A stretch of DNA of 64,000 nucleotides from Planococcus citreus (GTDB lineage Bacteria; Bacillota; Bacilli; Bacillales_A; Planococcaceae): positions 248,001-312,000 of the forward strand of contig NZ_RCCP01000001.1 of the NCBI RefSeq assembly GCF_003664125.1, read 5' to 3'. The translations under genes were made by a program, and so were the position numbers. Positions within the stretch are counted from its first letter, which is position 1. Each line of letters opens with the position of its first letter. Shown one piece after another: positions 14,332 to 22,068 of the stretch. The notes below the pieces were generated by a model. That model was not told the origin of the DNA and did no database searches. It worked only from the letters and a program-made list of their open reading frames with translations.

Positions 14332-14923
14332 GCGCTTGTCTTTCCCAATTGATCTGATTCTTTTGCTCGTAAGCTTCCACGATTTGTTCTTCCGTGAAGC
14401 CAAGCACATTTCCAAGCTCCAGGAACGATTCCAGCAGCAGTGCATAATAGACGGTCAGTGCTGAATGATGCTTCCTTTGCATGCGGTAAGTCTTGCTCAA
14501 GAGCGCCAGTTGTTCATTGACGATCAGGAATGCATCCGTCACATCGGGTTCCCCGTCAGTAAGCTGCCCTTGGAAGTAGTTGCCGAGCAAGTGATACTCG
14601 GTGAAATTCATTTCGTTCCCGATCGATAAAACGAAGTGAAGGATATCGACGAATTCTTCTAGTAATGGATTTTTAATTTCATAGCTACCGAACACTTCGC
14701 CATTTTCTTCATGGCCAATAATAGATTCTCGAACTTCTGTGCGCGGCTCCTGATCCGTACTCCAGAACTTCCACGACCGCTGCTCGTTTGCACATTCGCC
14801 TAACTCAACGCCTAATGCCAGCATCTTTTTCTTCAACCGATCTTCACCCGGCTGTGCCGGATGCTTTTCTGTAATTTCTGCATCCAGTTGCCGTTGCTTC
14901 TCAAATAGATTGCTGATTCCCAC
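14321..14923 (-). CDS. Dimeric dUTPase (all-alpha NTP pyrophosphatase family)
   Basis: 200 residues from GTG 14923, chosen because GGGGAG lies 7 nt upstream. The family metal-binding motifs are visible: LGVELGECANEQRSWKFW, LEEFVDILHFVLSIGNE, and a C-terminal EQIVEAYEQKNQINWERQ. The enzyme hydrolyses dUTP to dUMP, keeping uracil out of phage DNA and supplying thymidylate synthesis. It belongs to the nucleotide and recombination part of the early operon. Confidence 0.85.
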   Translation of the reverse strand: MGISNLFEKQRQLDAEITEKHPAQPGEDRLKKKMLALGVELGECANEQRSWKFWSTDQEPRTEVRESIIGHEENGEVFGSYEIKNPLLEEFVDILHFVLSIGNEMNFTEYHLLGNYFQGQLTDGEPDVTDAFLIVNEQLALLSKTYRMQRKHHSALTVYYALLLESFLELGNVLGFTEEQIVEAYEQKNQINWERQAHGY

Positions 14924-14936
14924 GTGAACACTCCCC

Positions 14937-15131
14937 TTAATCATCAGATTCCTCGCTGATCATGACTTCCAAGTCCAAATCCGGATTCTCGACTTCCAGT
15001 TCGTCTGCGATGCGCTCCTCGGCTTCGCTTACTGGCATGAGCTGCCCGTTGTATTTGATGTTTGGCTCCTGGCACCCAGCGAGTGCTAGGGCCGATACAG
15101 CTGCAATGAGGATGATGGATTTCTTTTTCAT
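14937..15131 (-). CDS. Small phage lipoprotein
   Basis: 64 residues with a signal peptide and lipobox: MKKKSIILIAAVSALALAGC, where Cys20 would be lipidated. The mature part is acidic (EEESDD-like end). It would be anchored outside the cytoplasmic membrane. Small phage lipoproteins sometimes block superinfection, but nothing here proves that. The ATG overlaps the stop of the preceding 36-residue membrane peptide as ATGA. Confidence 0.75.
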   Translation of the reverse strand: MKKKSIILIAAVSALALAGCQEPNIKYNGQLMPVSEAEERIADELEVENPDLDLEVMISEESDD

Positions 15132-15238
15132 TCAACCTCACCTCGTTTTTCTTCCTGACGTAGTTGCTGGATCTCCATCCCTGCCAACATCCCTGTGACC
15201 AACGCGACCATCATGCCGCCGATTAAAATTCCCAACAT
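15128..15238 (-). CDS. Small membrane protein (36 aa)
   Basis: MLGILIGGMMVALVTGMLAG forms one transmembrane helix, followed by a charged tail (EIQQLRQEEKRGEVE). GGAGGAAATCGT precedes the ATG at 15238, and its stop overlaps the lipoprotein start. Unknown function; the consistent packing and ribosome site support a real gene. Confidence 0.65.
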   Translation of the reverse strand: MLGILIGGMMVALVTGMLAGMEIQQLRQEEKRGEVE

Positions 15239-15251
15239 ACGATTTCCTCCT

Positions 15252-15329
15252 TCATCCTTTTGTTTTAAGTAACCTGCTGAGCATCATGATGCAACCGAGC
15301 GCGATGCCGAGAAATATGATTGTGGTCAT
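15252..15329 (-). CDS. Small membrane peptide (25 aa)
   Basis: MTTIIFLGIALGCIMMLSRL plus a basic end (LKTKG): a single-helix membrane peptide. Its ATG overlaps the stop of the HNH/AP2 gene as ATGA, so it would be translated by coupling. Too short for motif recognition. Confidence 0.5.
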   Translation of the reverse strand: MTTIIFLGIALGCIMMLSRLLKTKG

Positions 15330-16030
15330 TCTGCGTCCTCATTTTTGCGACTTTTTCGTAGTCGTTTCCATTCAGGATTAAATGTTTCAAGAGTCTTATG
15401 CTCTTCGTAATAATCCTCTGCTTGCTTTCTTACATAGGCTGCTTCAGCAAAACTGTCATAAGCCCCTAAGTTATAGCGTTTTAATTCTCTAGTGATATAC
15501 GCCTTGTATCGGCCACCTGAATTCTTAAAAACACCCTTCGCGCCCGAAGTATTGTTTTTGTGCACCCCTCTGTTTTGTGACTGAACCATTGCAGTAGTCC
15601 ATCGGCAGTTAGAAGGAGAGTAATCGCCATCAGAATCGATGCGGTCGAGAGATAATCCCTTTTTATAGCCATTTTCAATTGACCATTCCGCAAATGCTTG
15701 AAAATCGTCTTTCCATTCATCGCAAACTTCAACGCCTTTTGTTTGATAGTATTGCTTACTGGCGTTTGTTTTCTGATAGCATCTCCTTTTCATATCGAAC
15801 CATTTCATGTACAGTTCGTTTTGAGTTACAGTTGATCCGTTTTGTGATTTCTTTTTACAACCACAACTCTTTGTGGCTCTCCTATTTTTTTGATCAAAAA
15901 GATTCGCTTCATAGATTTTGAATTCTTTTCCGCATACGCACCTGCAAATCCATGAGTTTCCGAAGTGGTGGGCGTTTTTCAAAGCTACCACTTCAAGAAA
16001 ACCAAATTTCATTCCAACAGAGACTTCCAT
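15326..16030 (-). CDS. HNH-type homing endonuclease-like protein with AP2 domain
   Basis: 234 residues. The N-terminal part has Cys-rich zinc-like elements (WICRCVCGKEF, SCGCKKK). The middle has the HNH-like core LSLDRIDSDGDYSPSNCRW. The C-terminal part (about 160-215) is an AP2/ERF-like DNA-binding domain (GVFKNSGGRYKAYITREL, then YNLGAYDSFAEAAYVRKQAE). Proteins of this build are free-standing phage endonucleases that spread between phage genomes. It lies within the small-gene operon and overlaps the next gene by ATGA. It may be mobile within phages rather than needed for growth. Confidence 0.8.
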   Translation of the reverse strand: MEVSVGMKFGFLEVVALKNAHHFGNSWICRCVCGKEFKIYEANLFDQKNRRATKSCGCKKKSQNGSTVTQNELYMKWFDMKRRCYQKTNASKQYYQTKGVEVCDEWKDDFQAFAEWSIENGYKKGLSLDRIDSDGDYSPSNCRWTTAMVQSQNRGVHKNNTSGAKGVFKNSGGRYKAYITRELKRYNLGAYDSFAEAAYVRKQAEDYYEEHKTLETFNPEWKRLRKSRKNEDAE

Positions 16031-16073
16031 CTCCTCACACCTTTCTATTTGTTGCGCTTTTGTATCGGACGGC

Positions 16074-16457
16074 TCATTGACCTTTGATTGCCGTGTCGAT
16101 GATTACGTCCTTTTCGTAGCTCCAGTATTCTGTTGCGCTGTCACCTTTAAAGGCTTCATCGAGGACTTCCTGAATCCTTTGATAGTGCTCATCTTTTAGG
16201 CACTCCATCGCTCGGTCGTCCCAGTCTTCGTACATTTCATCGTATTCCTGTTCGATGTAGGCAACGACCATGCGCTCCGCACTAGGCTTCCACCGTTTAC
16301 GCTGAATAGTGCACCAATTATCATTCGCTTGGTCTAAGTCTCCGTCTCTTTCTAAGTCGCGGCGAAGTTCACCAGCAGTAATCGTGTAGCCTGACTCTTC
16401 AACACTTAATTCCGTTTCGTTTGGAAGTTCTGACAGTAAAACTGAATTTTTTCTCAT
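16074..16457 (-). CDS. Hypothetical phage protein (127 aa)
   Basis: Starts at ATG 16457 with AGGAGGAAAG upstream. The N-terminus (MRKNSVLLSELPNETELSVE, then a YTITAGELRRDL stretch) looks like a small domain followed by an acidic helical region (MVVAYIEQEYDEMYEDWDDR). No family recognised. It sits among early genes of unknown role. Confidence 0.65.
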   Translation of the reverse strand: MRKNSVLLSELPNETELSVEESGYTITAGELRRDLERDGDLDQANDNWCTIQRKRWKPSAERMVVAYIEQEYDEMYEDWDDRAMECLKDEHYQRIQEVLDEAFKGDSATEYWSYEKDVIIDTAIKGQ

Positions 16458-16506
16458 GGGCTTTCCTCCTAGTTTTGTTTTAGTGTTTCCGTCAACGGCG
16501 CCACAA

Positions 16507-16833
16507 CTAAAGCCGCCCGCCAACTTGCGATAATTTCCCACTAAGCCCGAATAGCAGTTTTTCGTCCTCTGCGTGAAGCTCCAGCGCATTTGTTAGCCGC
16601 TGGACTTCCTCTCTTAGATGACTGATGATTTCGTCCGATTCTTTCTGCTGCGCGAGCTTCTCGTCACGCCATTGATCCCCACGCTGGATGTTCGCTTGAT
16701 TCTCTTTTTTTAAGGCAGCATTTTCTTCTTCCAGCCATTCGATTTTCTTCAACAGCCTTTGTTTGATCTGCTCATATTCGCATTCTGGCGTCCGAAGTAC
16801 GTTCGGGAATGGTGCGCCTACAACGTCAATCAT
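16507..16833 (-). CDS. Hypothetical coiled-coil phage protein
   Basis: 108 residues; from about residue 20 it is a continuous coiled coil (QIKQRLLKKIEWLEEENAAL and on to EEVQRLTNALELHAEDE). No enzymatic motif. The ATG at 16833 overlaps the stop of the small membrane protein gene upstream (ATGA). Confidence 0.65.
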   Translation of the reverse strand: MIDVVGAPFPNVLRTPECEYEQIKQRLLKKIEWLEEENAALKKENQANIQRGDQWRDEKLAQQKESDEIISHLREEVQRLTNALELHAEDEKLLFGLSGKLSQVGGRL

Positions 16834-16952
16834 TCGACTTCCTCCAATCGCTCACCTAGTTTTTTATCCGGCACCAATATAATGCTCAAGATGCCCACAA
16901 TGGCCGTAGTAACAAGCGACGCTCCCCATAGGAACTGAATGACCTCAATCAT
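16830..16952 (-). CDS. Small membrane protein (40 aa)
   Basis: MIEVIQFLWGASLVTTAIVG continuing ILSIILVPDKK gives one membrane helix with a charged tail (LGERLEEVE). It overlaps both neighbours (upstream by 8 nt, downstream by ATGA). The coupled reading frames argue that it is translated; function unknown. Confidence 0.6.
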   Translation of the reverse strand: MIEVIQFLWGASLVTTAIVGILSIILVPDKKLGERLEEVE

Positions 16953-17133
16953 TCCAAGTCCTTGTAGGTATCGCATCTTCGTAAGCAAGGCGGTCTCTGA
17001 TTTCCAGCGCCTCTTTCAACGTGCATTTCACAATTGATTTGATGGACGTAAGTCCGAACCGGCGATCAGTGCGAGACGGCTGCCATTTCGGCAGCGCCTC
17101 AATCACCGTCTGATATTTTTCATCTTCCGTCAT
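16945..17133 (-). CDS. Small hypothetical phage protein (62 aa)
   Basis: MTEDEKYQTVIEALPKWQPS, a basic middle (RTDRRFGLTSIKSIVKCTLK) and a helical end. The ATG at 17133 overlaps the upstream stop as ATGA. No family recognised. Confidence 0.55.
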   Translation of the reverse strand: MTEDEKYQTVIEALPKWQPSRTDRRFGLTSIKSIVKCTLKEALEIRDRLAYEDAIPTRTWND

Positions 17134-17252
17134 AGTAATTTCCAACCCTTCTTGCGTAATATTTTGACAGCAGAAGGCCGCAAAGGTTCGTAGATGGTTA
17201 CGATATGTCCGTGGTCGTAGCGCCATAGAAACGTCCACTTGGCTTTGCTCAT
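17130..17252 (-). CDS. Small basic phage protein (40 aa)
   Basis: MSKAKWTFLWRYDHGHIVTI, then a PLRPSAVKILRKKGWKLL end. The basic, strand-helix character suggests a small nucleic-acid-binding protein, but that is only an impression. It is coupled by ATGA overlaps on both sides (17249-17252 and 17130-17133). Confidence 0.55.
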   Translation of the reverse strand: MSKAKWTFLWRYDHGHIVTIYEPLRPSAVKILRKKGWKLL

Positions 17253-17431
17253 GGGAACCACGGGCTCGATTTGACTTCGAGATTACGTTGCATCTGTGCT
17301 TTCACAACCATCGAGCGAATATCGTAATAGTCCATCTCTTCCAATGCTTGGCCGCCTGGCCCCTTATGGATCCCGTAGCCCCTCAACTCGGTGATCCAGT
17401 TCTTCATGTGAATGTGCGCGTTGTGTTTCAT
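17249..17431 (-). CDS. Small hypothetical phage protein (60 aa)
   Basis: 60 residues beginning MKHNAHIHMKNWITELRGYG, with LEEMDYYDIRSMVVKAQMQ helical. A very strong ribosome site (GGGGAGG) lies before the ATG at 17431, which may drive translation of the coupled genes that follow. No family recognised. Confidence 0.6.
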   Translation of the reverse strand: MKHNAHIHMKNWITELRGYGIHKGPGGQALEEMDYYDIRSMVVKAQMQRNLEVKSSPWFP

Positions 17432-17447
17432 CCCCTTCGCCTCCCCT

Positions 17448-18257
17448 TTAATTAAAAAGCGATTCCTGGAAGTAACCTGTACTTGCAGCTACTCCGTTTA
17501 CCCAAAGAACTTCCTGCCGGCGAGCACCAGCTTCTGCTGCTACATCGAGCGTCTGTCGCTGCCAATACTTTAATCTTTCATCGTATATCGGATGGGCATA
17601 TCCGGATAAGAGCACCGGTCCTGGATGGGCATCCAATACCTCCAATAATTCCATATGGTCATCAAGCGCCATTTCGTGTTTGTAATGGCGCTTCGTTCTC
17701 GTCTCAATGATGTATGGTGGATCTGCATAAATGAGCACGTTGCTGCGGTTATATCGTTCAATCAACTTCACAGCTGGTTGATGTTCAATTTGAGCTTCTT
17801 TCAGCCTGTCCGTTACCTGCAGTATCTTTTCAGGAAGCTTGCTCCATTCTTTAGCCACATCTGGTCCATTAGAAGAAATTAAGCTTCGCCATCCAGTCCG
17901 ATCGCTAGTCTTTGCTCCAATTGCCTGCCAGCACCGAACCAAAAATCTGCGAGCATCTTCGATTTCATTCCCCGTTTCAAATTCGTAGGAAGCGTAGTAC
18001 TCTTCCCTGGAGAATGGTGTCCATTCAATTTTTCTGGCCAGTTCTTCTGGATGATCGCGAATGACTTTAAACAAATTCACTATGCTGCTGTCCATGTCAT
18101 TAATGGTTTCGATTCCTGACTTCTCTTTTTTGAAGAAGACTGCGCCGGATCCAAAGAATGGCTCTAAATAGGTTTTATGCTCCGGCATGTGGTGAATAAT
18201 CCAATCGGCCATACTCCACTTGCTGCCGGGATAATGCAAAATTCTCGGTACCGACAT
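17448..18257 (-). CDS. DNA adenine methyltransferase (D12 class)
   Basis: 269 residues. It has the N-terminal PGSKWSMADWI and the SAM-binding EPFFGSGAVFF motif (about 32-42), the catalytic DPPY (about 178-181) and a C-terminal EVLWVNG segment. D12-class enzymes methylate N6 of adenine, typically in GATC. A lone methylase with no restriction partner nearby suggests protection against host restriction or a regulatory role for phage DNA. Confidence 0.9.
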   Translation of the reverse strand: MSVPRILHYPGSKWSMADWIIHHMPEHKTYLEPFFGSGAVFFKKEKSGIETINDMDSSIVNLFKVIRDHPEELARKIEWTPFSREEYYASYEFETGNEIEDARRFLVRCWQAIGAKTSDRTGWRSLISSNGPDVAKEWSKLPEKILQVTDRLKEAQIEHQPAVKLIERYNRSNVLIYADPPYIIETRTKRHYKHEMALDDHMELLEVLDAHPGPVLLSGYAHPIYDERLKYWQRQTLDVAAEAGARRQEVLWVNGVAASTGYFQESLFN

Positions 18258-18270
18258 TCCCCTTCCTCCT

Positions 18271-18462
18271 TTATGCTGCGACTTCCATCTCCATGTGCTT
18301 CTCCAAAATCGAGATAGCCGTTTGCGTGTTCGGATGCAATTGCTTCAAGAGATTCATAAACTCCTGCTCAAGACTTTCATCGTTCTGGCCCCGGGCTTTC
18401 CATGCCCCGAGCACCAAAATCAGTTGATTGAGTAAATACTGGCGGTGTTTTGTGTATTCCAT
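18271..18462 (-). CDS. Small hypothetical phage protein (63 aa)
   Basis: A helical 63-residue protein (MEYTKHRQYLLNQLILVLGA, then FMNLLKQLHPNTQTAISILE). GAGGAGGACGAAGG precedes the ATG at 18462. It lies between the helicase loader and the methylase genes; no family recognised. Confidence 0.6.
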   Translation of the reverse strand: MEYTKHRQYLLNQLILVLGAWKARGQNDESLEQEFMNLLKQLHPNTQTAISILEKHMEMEVAA

Positions 18463-18478
18463 CCCTTCGTCCTCCTCG

Positions 18479-19303
18479 TTAATTTAGTAAGTGGTCAAAT
18501 TTAGACATGCGGCCCTTCGCCAATTCTCGGCGGTAACTTGTCGCTTTGTTTTCAACTGGTTGAGAGATTTCAAGCATTCGATCGTATGCACGCTTCCCGA
18601 TTTTTCCGGACAACTCTTTTGGCTCCAAATTTGAAGTGGCCATAATCGGTTTGTTGCGTCGGTAGCGATTGTCGATGATCAGGAAGATGATTTCTTCCAC
18701 CCATTCGCTCGTTTTCTCAGCACCGATGTCATCAATAATGAGCAAGTCGCAGATGTTGAGCGCTTTGAGAATTTGTTCTTCACTTTCGGTCTTACCTTGT
18801 CCGAATGTCGACTTTATTTTTTTGAGTAGATCCGGCATTGATATATAGACAACGACTTTGCCTTTTGCGTGGAGTTTGTTATGAACGGCTGCGGCCAAGT
18901 GTGATTTTCCGTTTCCCGACACGCCCCATAGCAGAATGGACTCAAGTCCGAACTCGTCAAAGTTGTCAGCGTAGTATCTGGATATCTTCTCTGCGTTTTC
19001 GGCGCCGGTTCGCATTTTGAAATTTTCGAAGCTGGATGTCTGAAAGCGTTCACCCAGGTCGCTGATGGAGAATAGCTCTCGAACTTCCCTTTCGCGTTGA
19101 ACGTTCTGATATTTTACGATTTCTTCTTTACGAATATCAGCTTCGCATTTACACACTGGCTGTACCCAGCGCGTTCTGCCTAGAACTTCGACTTCCATCG
19201 GCGGGACCAGATCGCCACAGTGTTCACACACAACGCCCTCAGAGTGAGATTCCGTCCCATTCTTCGTCGTCAGGTCCTCCATGATTTTTTCGATTGGTTC
19301 CAT
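18479..19303 (-). CDS. DnaC/DnaI-like replicative helicase loader (YqaM-like)
   Basis: 274 residues. It has N-terminal zinc-type Cys pairs (CEHC at 26-29, CKC at 51-53), as in DnaI; an AAA+ ATPase with Walker A GVSGNGKSHLA (127 onward); Walker B LLIIDDIGAE (about 192-201); and an Arg-finger region NRYRRNKPIMATSN. It loads the host replicative helicase at the phage origin. The 5' end overlaps the DnaD-like gene by 65 nt, as in the yqaL-yqaM pair of the skin element. Confidence 0.88.
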   Translation of the reverse strand: MEPIEKIMEDLTTKNGTESHSEGVVCEHCGDLVPPMEVEVLGRTRWVQPVCKCEADIRKEEIVKYQNVQREREVRELFSISDLGERFQTSSFENFKMRTGAENAEKISRYYADNFDEFGLESILLWGVSGNGKSHLAAAVHNKLHAKGKVVVYISMPDLLKKIKSTFGQGKTESEEQILKALNICDLLIIDDIGAEKTSEWVEEIIFLIIDNRYRRNKPIMATSNLEPKELSGKIGKRAYDRMLEISQPVENKATSYRRELAKGRMSKFDHLLN

Positions 19304-20090
19304 TCGCGTTCCCTCGCTTCCGTCGTTCGGTTTCCTTATCGGCAGCTAAGACCGCTGACAAGGTAGTGATGCGTTGATCGCTCCATGCTCTTAATATCGT
19401 GTCCGCATAATTCATCTTGTTCCGCGCATTCGCTTCCACCGAACGTTTCAATGCCTCATGAACCAACTCCTCAGATGATTCATCAATCATGATGGAAATT
19501 CGTTCGGCAATATGGGGAACTAAGTGGCTGATGTTTTGTTCATAGAAACGGAATGCTTTACCAGCATCCGCAACAACCGGTTTTGGATCTGGCCCTTGAT
19601 GATGTTGTTCTTTTTCTTTATCTTTATCCTTATCTTTCTCTTTATCTCTTATCTCTTGTTTGCATAGACTATCTGTACTGTATGGATACTGTATCGATAC
19701 AGTATCTGCTTTTATTGTATTTGCTATGTCGAGATAATTTGAAGCGAAAGGAACGTGTTTGACTGAGCGTAATTCCTCTTCCACTCGAGCAACTACTTTC
19801 GGACTGTTATTCCAATTATGTCGAGCCCAGTTAAGAAGCATAATTTCTTTTGTATCATCGTTATAATCAATCTTTCCGTAATCAACGAACCGCTGTAGTA
19901 GTTTTTCTACCGTCTCACGGTTGTAGCCGGTTTCTGTTTCGATGATTCGTTTTGGCAGCTCGTAAATACCGATTTGCGATGCCTTGCTGTTGGTCATCAA
20001 ATATATATAGAAATACTTTTCTTCTGGGGTTAGATCCAAAACAAACCCATCTTGCCAATAACCAACTTGCACTTGCCGATATTTGCTCAT
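19239..20090 (-). CDS. DnaD-like phage replication initiator (YqaL-like)
   Basis: 283 residues from ATG 20090 (AGGAAGAAGG upstream). The N-terminal winged-helix domain (YRQVQVGYWQDGFVLDLTPE, EKYFYIYLMTN) is typical of phage initiators. A low-complexity KEKDKDKDKEKE linker follows near residue 150, then a DnaD/DnaB2-like helical domain (FYEQNISHLVPHIAERISIM, YADTILRAWSDQRI). It recruits the loader encoded next. The coding region holds a 22-bp palindrome that may be the origin it binds. Confidence 0.82.
   Translation of the reverse strand: MSKYRQVQVGYWQDGFVLDLTPEEKYFYIYLMTNSKASQIGIYELPKRIIETETGYNRETVEKLLQRFVDYGKIDYNDDTKEIMLLNWARHNWNNSPKVVARVEEELRSVKHVPFASNYLDIANTIKADTVSIQYPYSTDSLCKQEIRDKEKDKDKDKEKEQHHQGPDPKPVVADAGKAFRFYEQNISHLVPHIAERISIMIDESSEELVHEALKRSVEANARNKMNYADTILRAWSDQRITTLSAVLAADKETERRKRGNANGTNRKNHGGPDDEEWDGISL
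19670..19712. other. Candidate phage replication origin (palindrome and repeats)
   Basis: A perfect 22-bp palindrome (two GATACTGTATC-type arms, 19687-19708) is preceded by further TACTGTAT copies within 15 bp. It lies inside the initiator gene in the part that encodes a poorly conserved linker, which is where many siphophages keep their origin. That the initiator binds it is an inference. Confidence 0.5.
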
Positions 20091-20143
20091 CCTTCTTCCT
20101 CCTCTAAAAATGAAAGGAGAGTCCCTCAACTCTCCCTATTTAC

Positions 20144-21016
20144 TTAAACCAAAGTTTGTTCGTGTGCACTTGGCTTTTTAGGCTTCTCTTCTTTCTTCTG
20201 TTCCGTCACTTCCGGCTCAGTGGTTTCTGGATCATCCATGACCGTGTTGTCCGTCACATCAATCACATCGCTCATATCTTGGCTTAGCTCAGTCTTAATT
20301 GTTGAATCAGCTTCGACCGTCTTCTGCAGCTCGATGGACTTCGGTGCGTATTTCAGAACTTCTTTCAAGACCGTTTTCTTGGCCATAGCGTCGTAGTTGG
20401 TTTTCCATGGGCTGGTCCATCCTTTTTGAACAGCCTGCGAGAATTTCTTGGCGTGATGATCAATGCGTTCTCTCGTCCAGTACACGAAGTCATATCCGCC
20501 ATTTTGCAGATGATAGACCGCGTAATAGCCGATTGGTTCGCCGGTAGGAATGGCTGCCGGTTTGTGGACCAAGTCTTTGATTAAGCCGTAGCTGAATTCG
20601 AACTCATCGTCTTCATAAACCTCATGGGCGTAAATCGCTTTGTATTGACCGCTGCGCACCGCTAAGTCGATGAGACCCTTGTAACCCAGCTGGAACTGCA
20701 CTTGCTTGCCATAAGGAATCAGGTAAGCCTGGCCAAGTCCTGTGTTTGGCTCCACGCCGAGCTGTGCCGATTGCATGATAGCTGCTAAGAAAGATGTTTG
20801 GTCACATTCCAGAAGCTTTGGTGTAGTGCGAACGGCTGTTAAAGCGATACGAGCGATGCGATCCGCATCCATATGCTTTGGGAGAGCCCGCTGAATCTCG
20901 GGGCCCATCCGTTTGAGTAGAGCATTCAGCGTTTGCTCTGGCTTCACTTCTTTGTTCGCCACGCTGTTTTTGTTCAGATTTGCTAATTGGTTTTTGACTG
21001 CTTCGTTTGTTGCCAT
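20144..21016 (-). CDS. recT: RecT single-strand annealing protein
   Basis: 290 residues with the RecT core: LLKRMGPEIQRALPKHMDAD, then ALTAVRTTPKLLECD, SFLAAIMQSAQLGVEPNTGL, GQAYLIPYG and VQFQLGYKGLIDLA. The C-terminal tail is acidic and Pro/Lys-rich, probably the region for host protein contacts. It anneals single strands made by the exonuclease encoded just upstream. The pairing and order are those of yqaJ-yqaK in skin. Confidence 0.93.
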   Translation of the reverse strand: MATNEAVKNQLANLNKNSVANKEVKPEQTLNALLKRMGPEIQRALPKHMDADRIARIALTAVRTTPKLLECDQTSFLAAIMQSAQLGVEPNTGLGQAYLIPYGKQVQFQLGYKGLIDLAVRSGQYKAIYAHEVYEDDEFEFSYGLIKDLVHKPAAIPTGEPIGYYAVYHLQNGGYDFVYWTRERIDHHAKKFSQAVQKGWTSPWKTNYDAMAKKTVLKEVLKYAPKSIELQKTVEADSTIKTELSQDMSDVIDVTDNTVMDDPETTEPEVTEQKKEEKPKKPSAHEQTLV

Positions 21017-21029
21017 GAATGATTTCCTC

Positions 21030-21965
21030 CTATTTCACGGTGAACCGACGTGCGGTTGTCGTGTTTGTGTATTTTTTAAATAGATCCGGCTGTTCAGCTT
21101 TCAAGCGCTTGGAATCGATTCTGTTGGTTTCATAACTCTTCCAAGTGACAATTCGATTCAGTGTATGGCCTTTTTCTTTTTCGCCCAGGATGGCTTTAAT
21201 TCGGTTTTCATATTCTTTCTTCTTGGTAGTGAAGTCTTTGATATCTTCTGTCAGTTGATCCATAGCCTCTAGCATCTGCTCGACATCATTCCCCAGTTTG
21301 ATTTCAGTGGAAGGCTGTTCTTCGGGATACATCGCTTTCAACAAGTCTGTCGAGGCGTCTGATCCGTCGAATGCTGGTGGAATTTCAGCAAGAACGTGAT
21401 TGTTCCAGAAATCCTCTTCAATATCGATAAGGTACTGGATCAACTCTTCATCCCGTTCGATTTTCTTATGGATGAACTTGTTTCCTCCGACTAATACCGC
21501 GATATGCCATGCTTTGTATCCCGTGACAGCCATATAATGCTGGCATTGAAGCAAGTATGCTGCTGGGACTTCTTCGTCTTCCCATTGGCCTCTCAGGTAC
21601 TCAGAAGCTGTTTTGCATTCAAGCCCTTCTTCTTTCCCAACAATCAGCCTGTCAACGTTCGCCAGCATGAAAGGATGCTTGGGATGCTGCAGAATGGCGT
21701 TGCGCTTTCGGACTCGAATGCCTGTACGAATTGAGAACTCTTGGGCGACAATGTCTTCCATGACATTCCCCCAGTACGCGGCTTCGCCGGCCGTGTCTTC
21801 TTCCGGTGATTGACCGGTCTTATCAAGGTAGACTCCAACAGGAGACTTCCATTTATTCAATCCGGCAATGGCTGACACGTCACTGCCACCAATGCCCTTC
21901 TTACGTTGCTCGAGCCAATCTTCGCGGCTTAGATCCCGCGTATCAGCAAGTAATAATGCTCGCAT
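21030..21965 (-). CDS. yqaJ: YqaJ-family viral exonuclease
   Basis: 311 residues. It has the N-terminal LSREDWLEQRKKGIGGSDVS, the catalytic-type GLECKTASEYLRGQWED and the YLLQCQHYMAVTGYKAWHIA motif of the lambda exonuclease/YqaJ nuclease family, plus a C-terminal coiled coil (QLTEDIKDFTTKKKEYEN) and basic end. It chews 5' strands of duplex ends to give 3' tails for RecT. Confidence 0.92.
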   Translation of the reverse strand: MRALLLADTRDLSREDWLEQRKKGIGGSDVSAIAGLNKWKSPVGVYLDKTGQSPEEDTAGEAAYWGNVMEDIVAQEFSIRTGIRVRKRNAILQHPKHPFMLANVDRLIVGKEEGLECKTASEYLRGQWEDEEVPAAYLLQCQHYMAVTGYKAWHIAVLVGGNKFIHKKIERDEELIQYLIDIEEDFWNNHVLAEIPPAFDGSDASTDLLKAMYPEEQPSTEIKLGNDVEQMLEAMDQLTEDIKDFTTKKKEYENRIKAILGEKEKGHTLNRIVTWKSYETNRIDSKRLKAEQPDLFKKYTNTTTARRFTVK

Positions 21966-22068
21966 TGATATCCCTCCATTTTCTGTGCTAAAATATCGAT
22001 ATAAGTTGTTTTTTCAGCCCACGCCAATGGGTCTGTGTAGCCGGTTGCTTTTTAAGCAGCTGGCTATT
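21965..22068 (+). ncRNA. Candidate short plus-strand transcript
   Basis: TTGATA (21965-21970) and TAAAAT (21989-21994), 18 bp apart, form a possible promoter pointing against the operon. An 11-bp stem with two G-T pairs (22039-22049 with 22055-22065) followed by ATTTTAG could end a transcript of about 65 nt. The stem could instead be the 3' structure of the YqaI-like gene. No long coding frame. Confidence 0.3.

Noticed and set aside
19600-19665. Imperfect hexamer repeats (TCTTTA-like) that could be taken for a tandem repeat array
   Set aside because: They encode the Lys/Asp/Glu linker of the initiator and are best explained as low-complexity coding sequence, although they may help melt a nearby origin.
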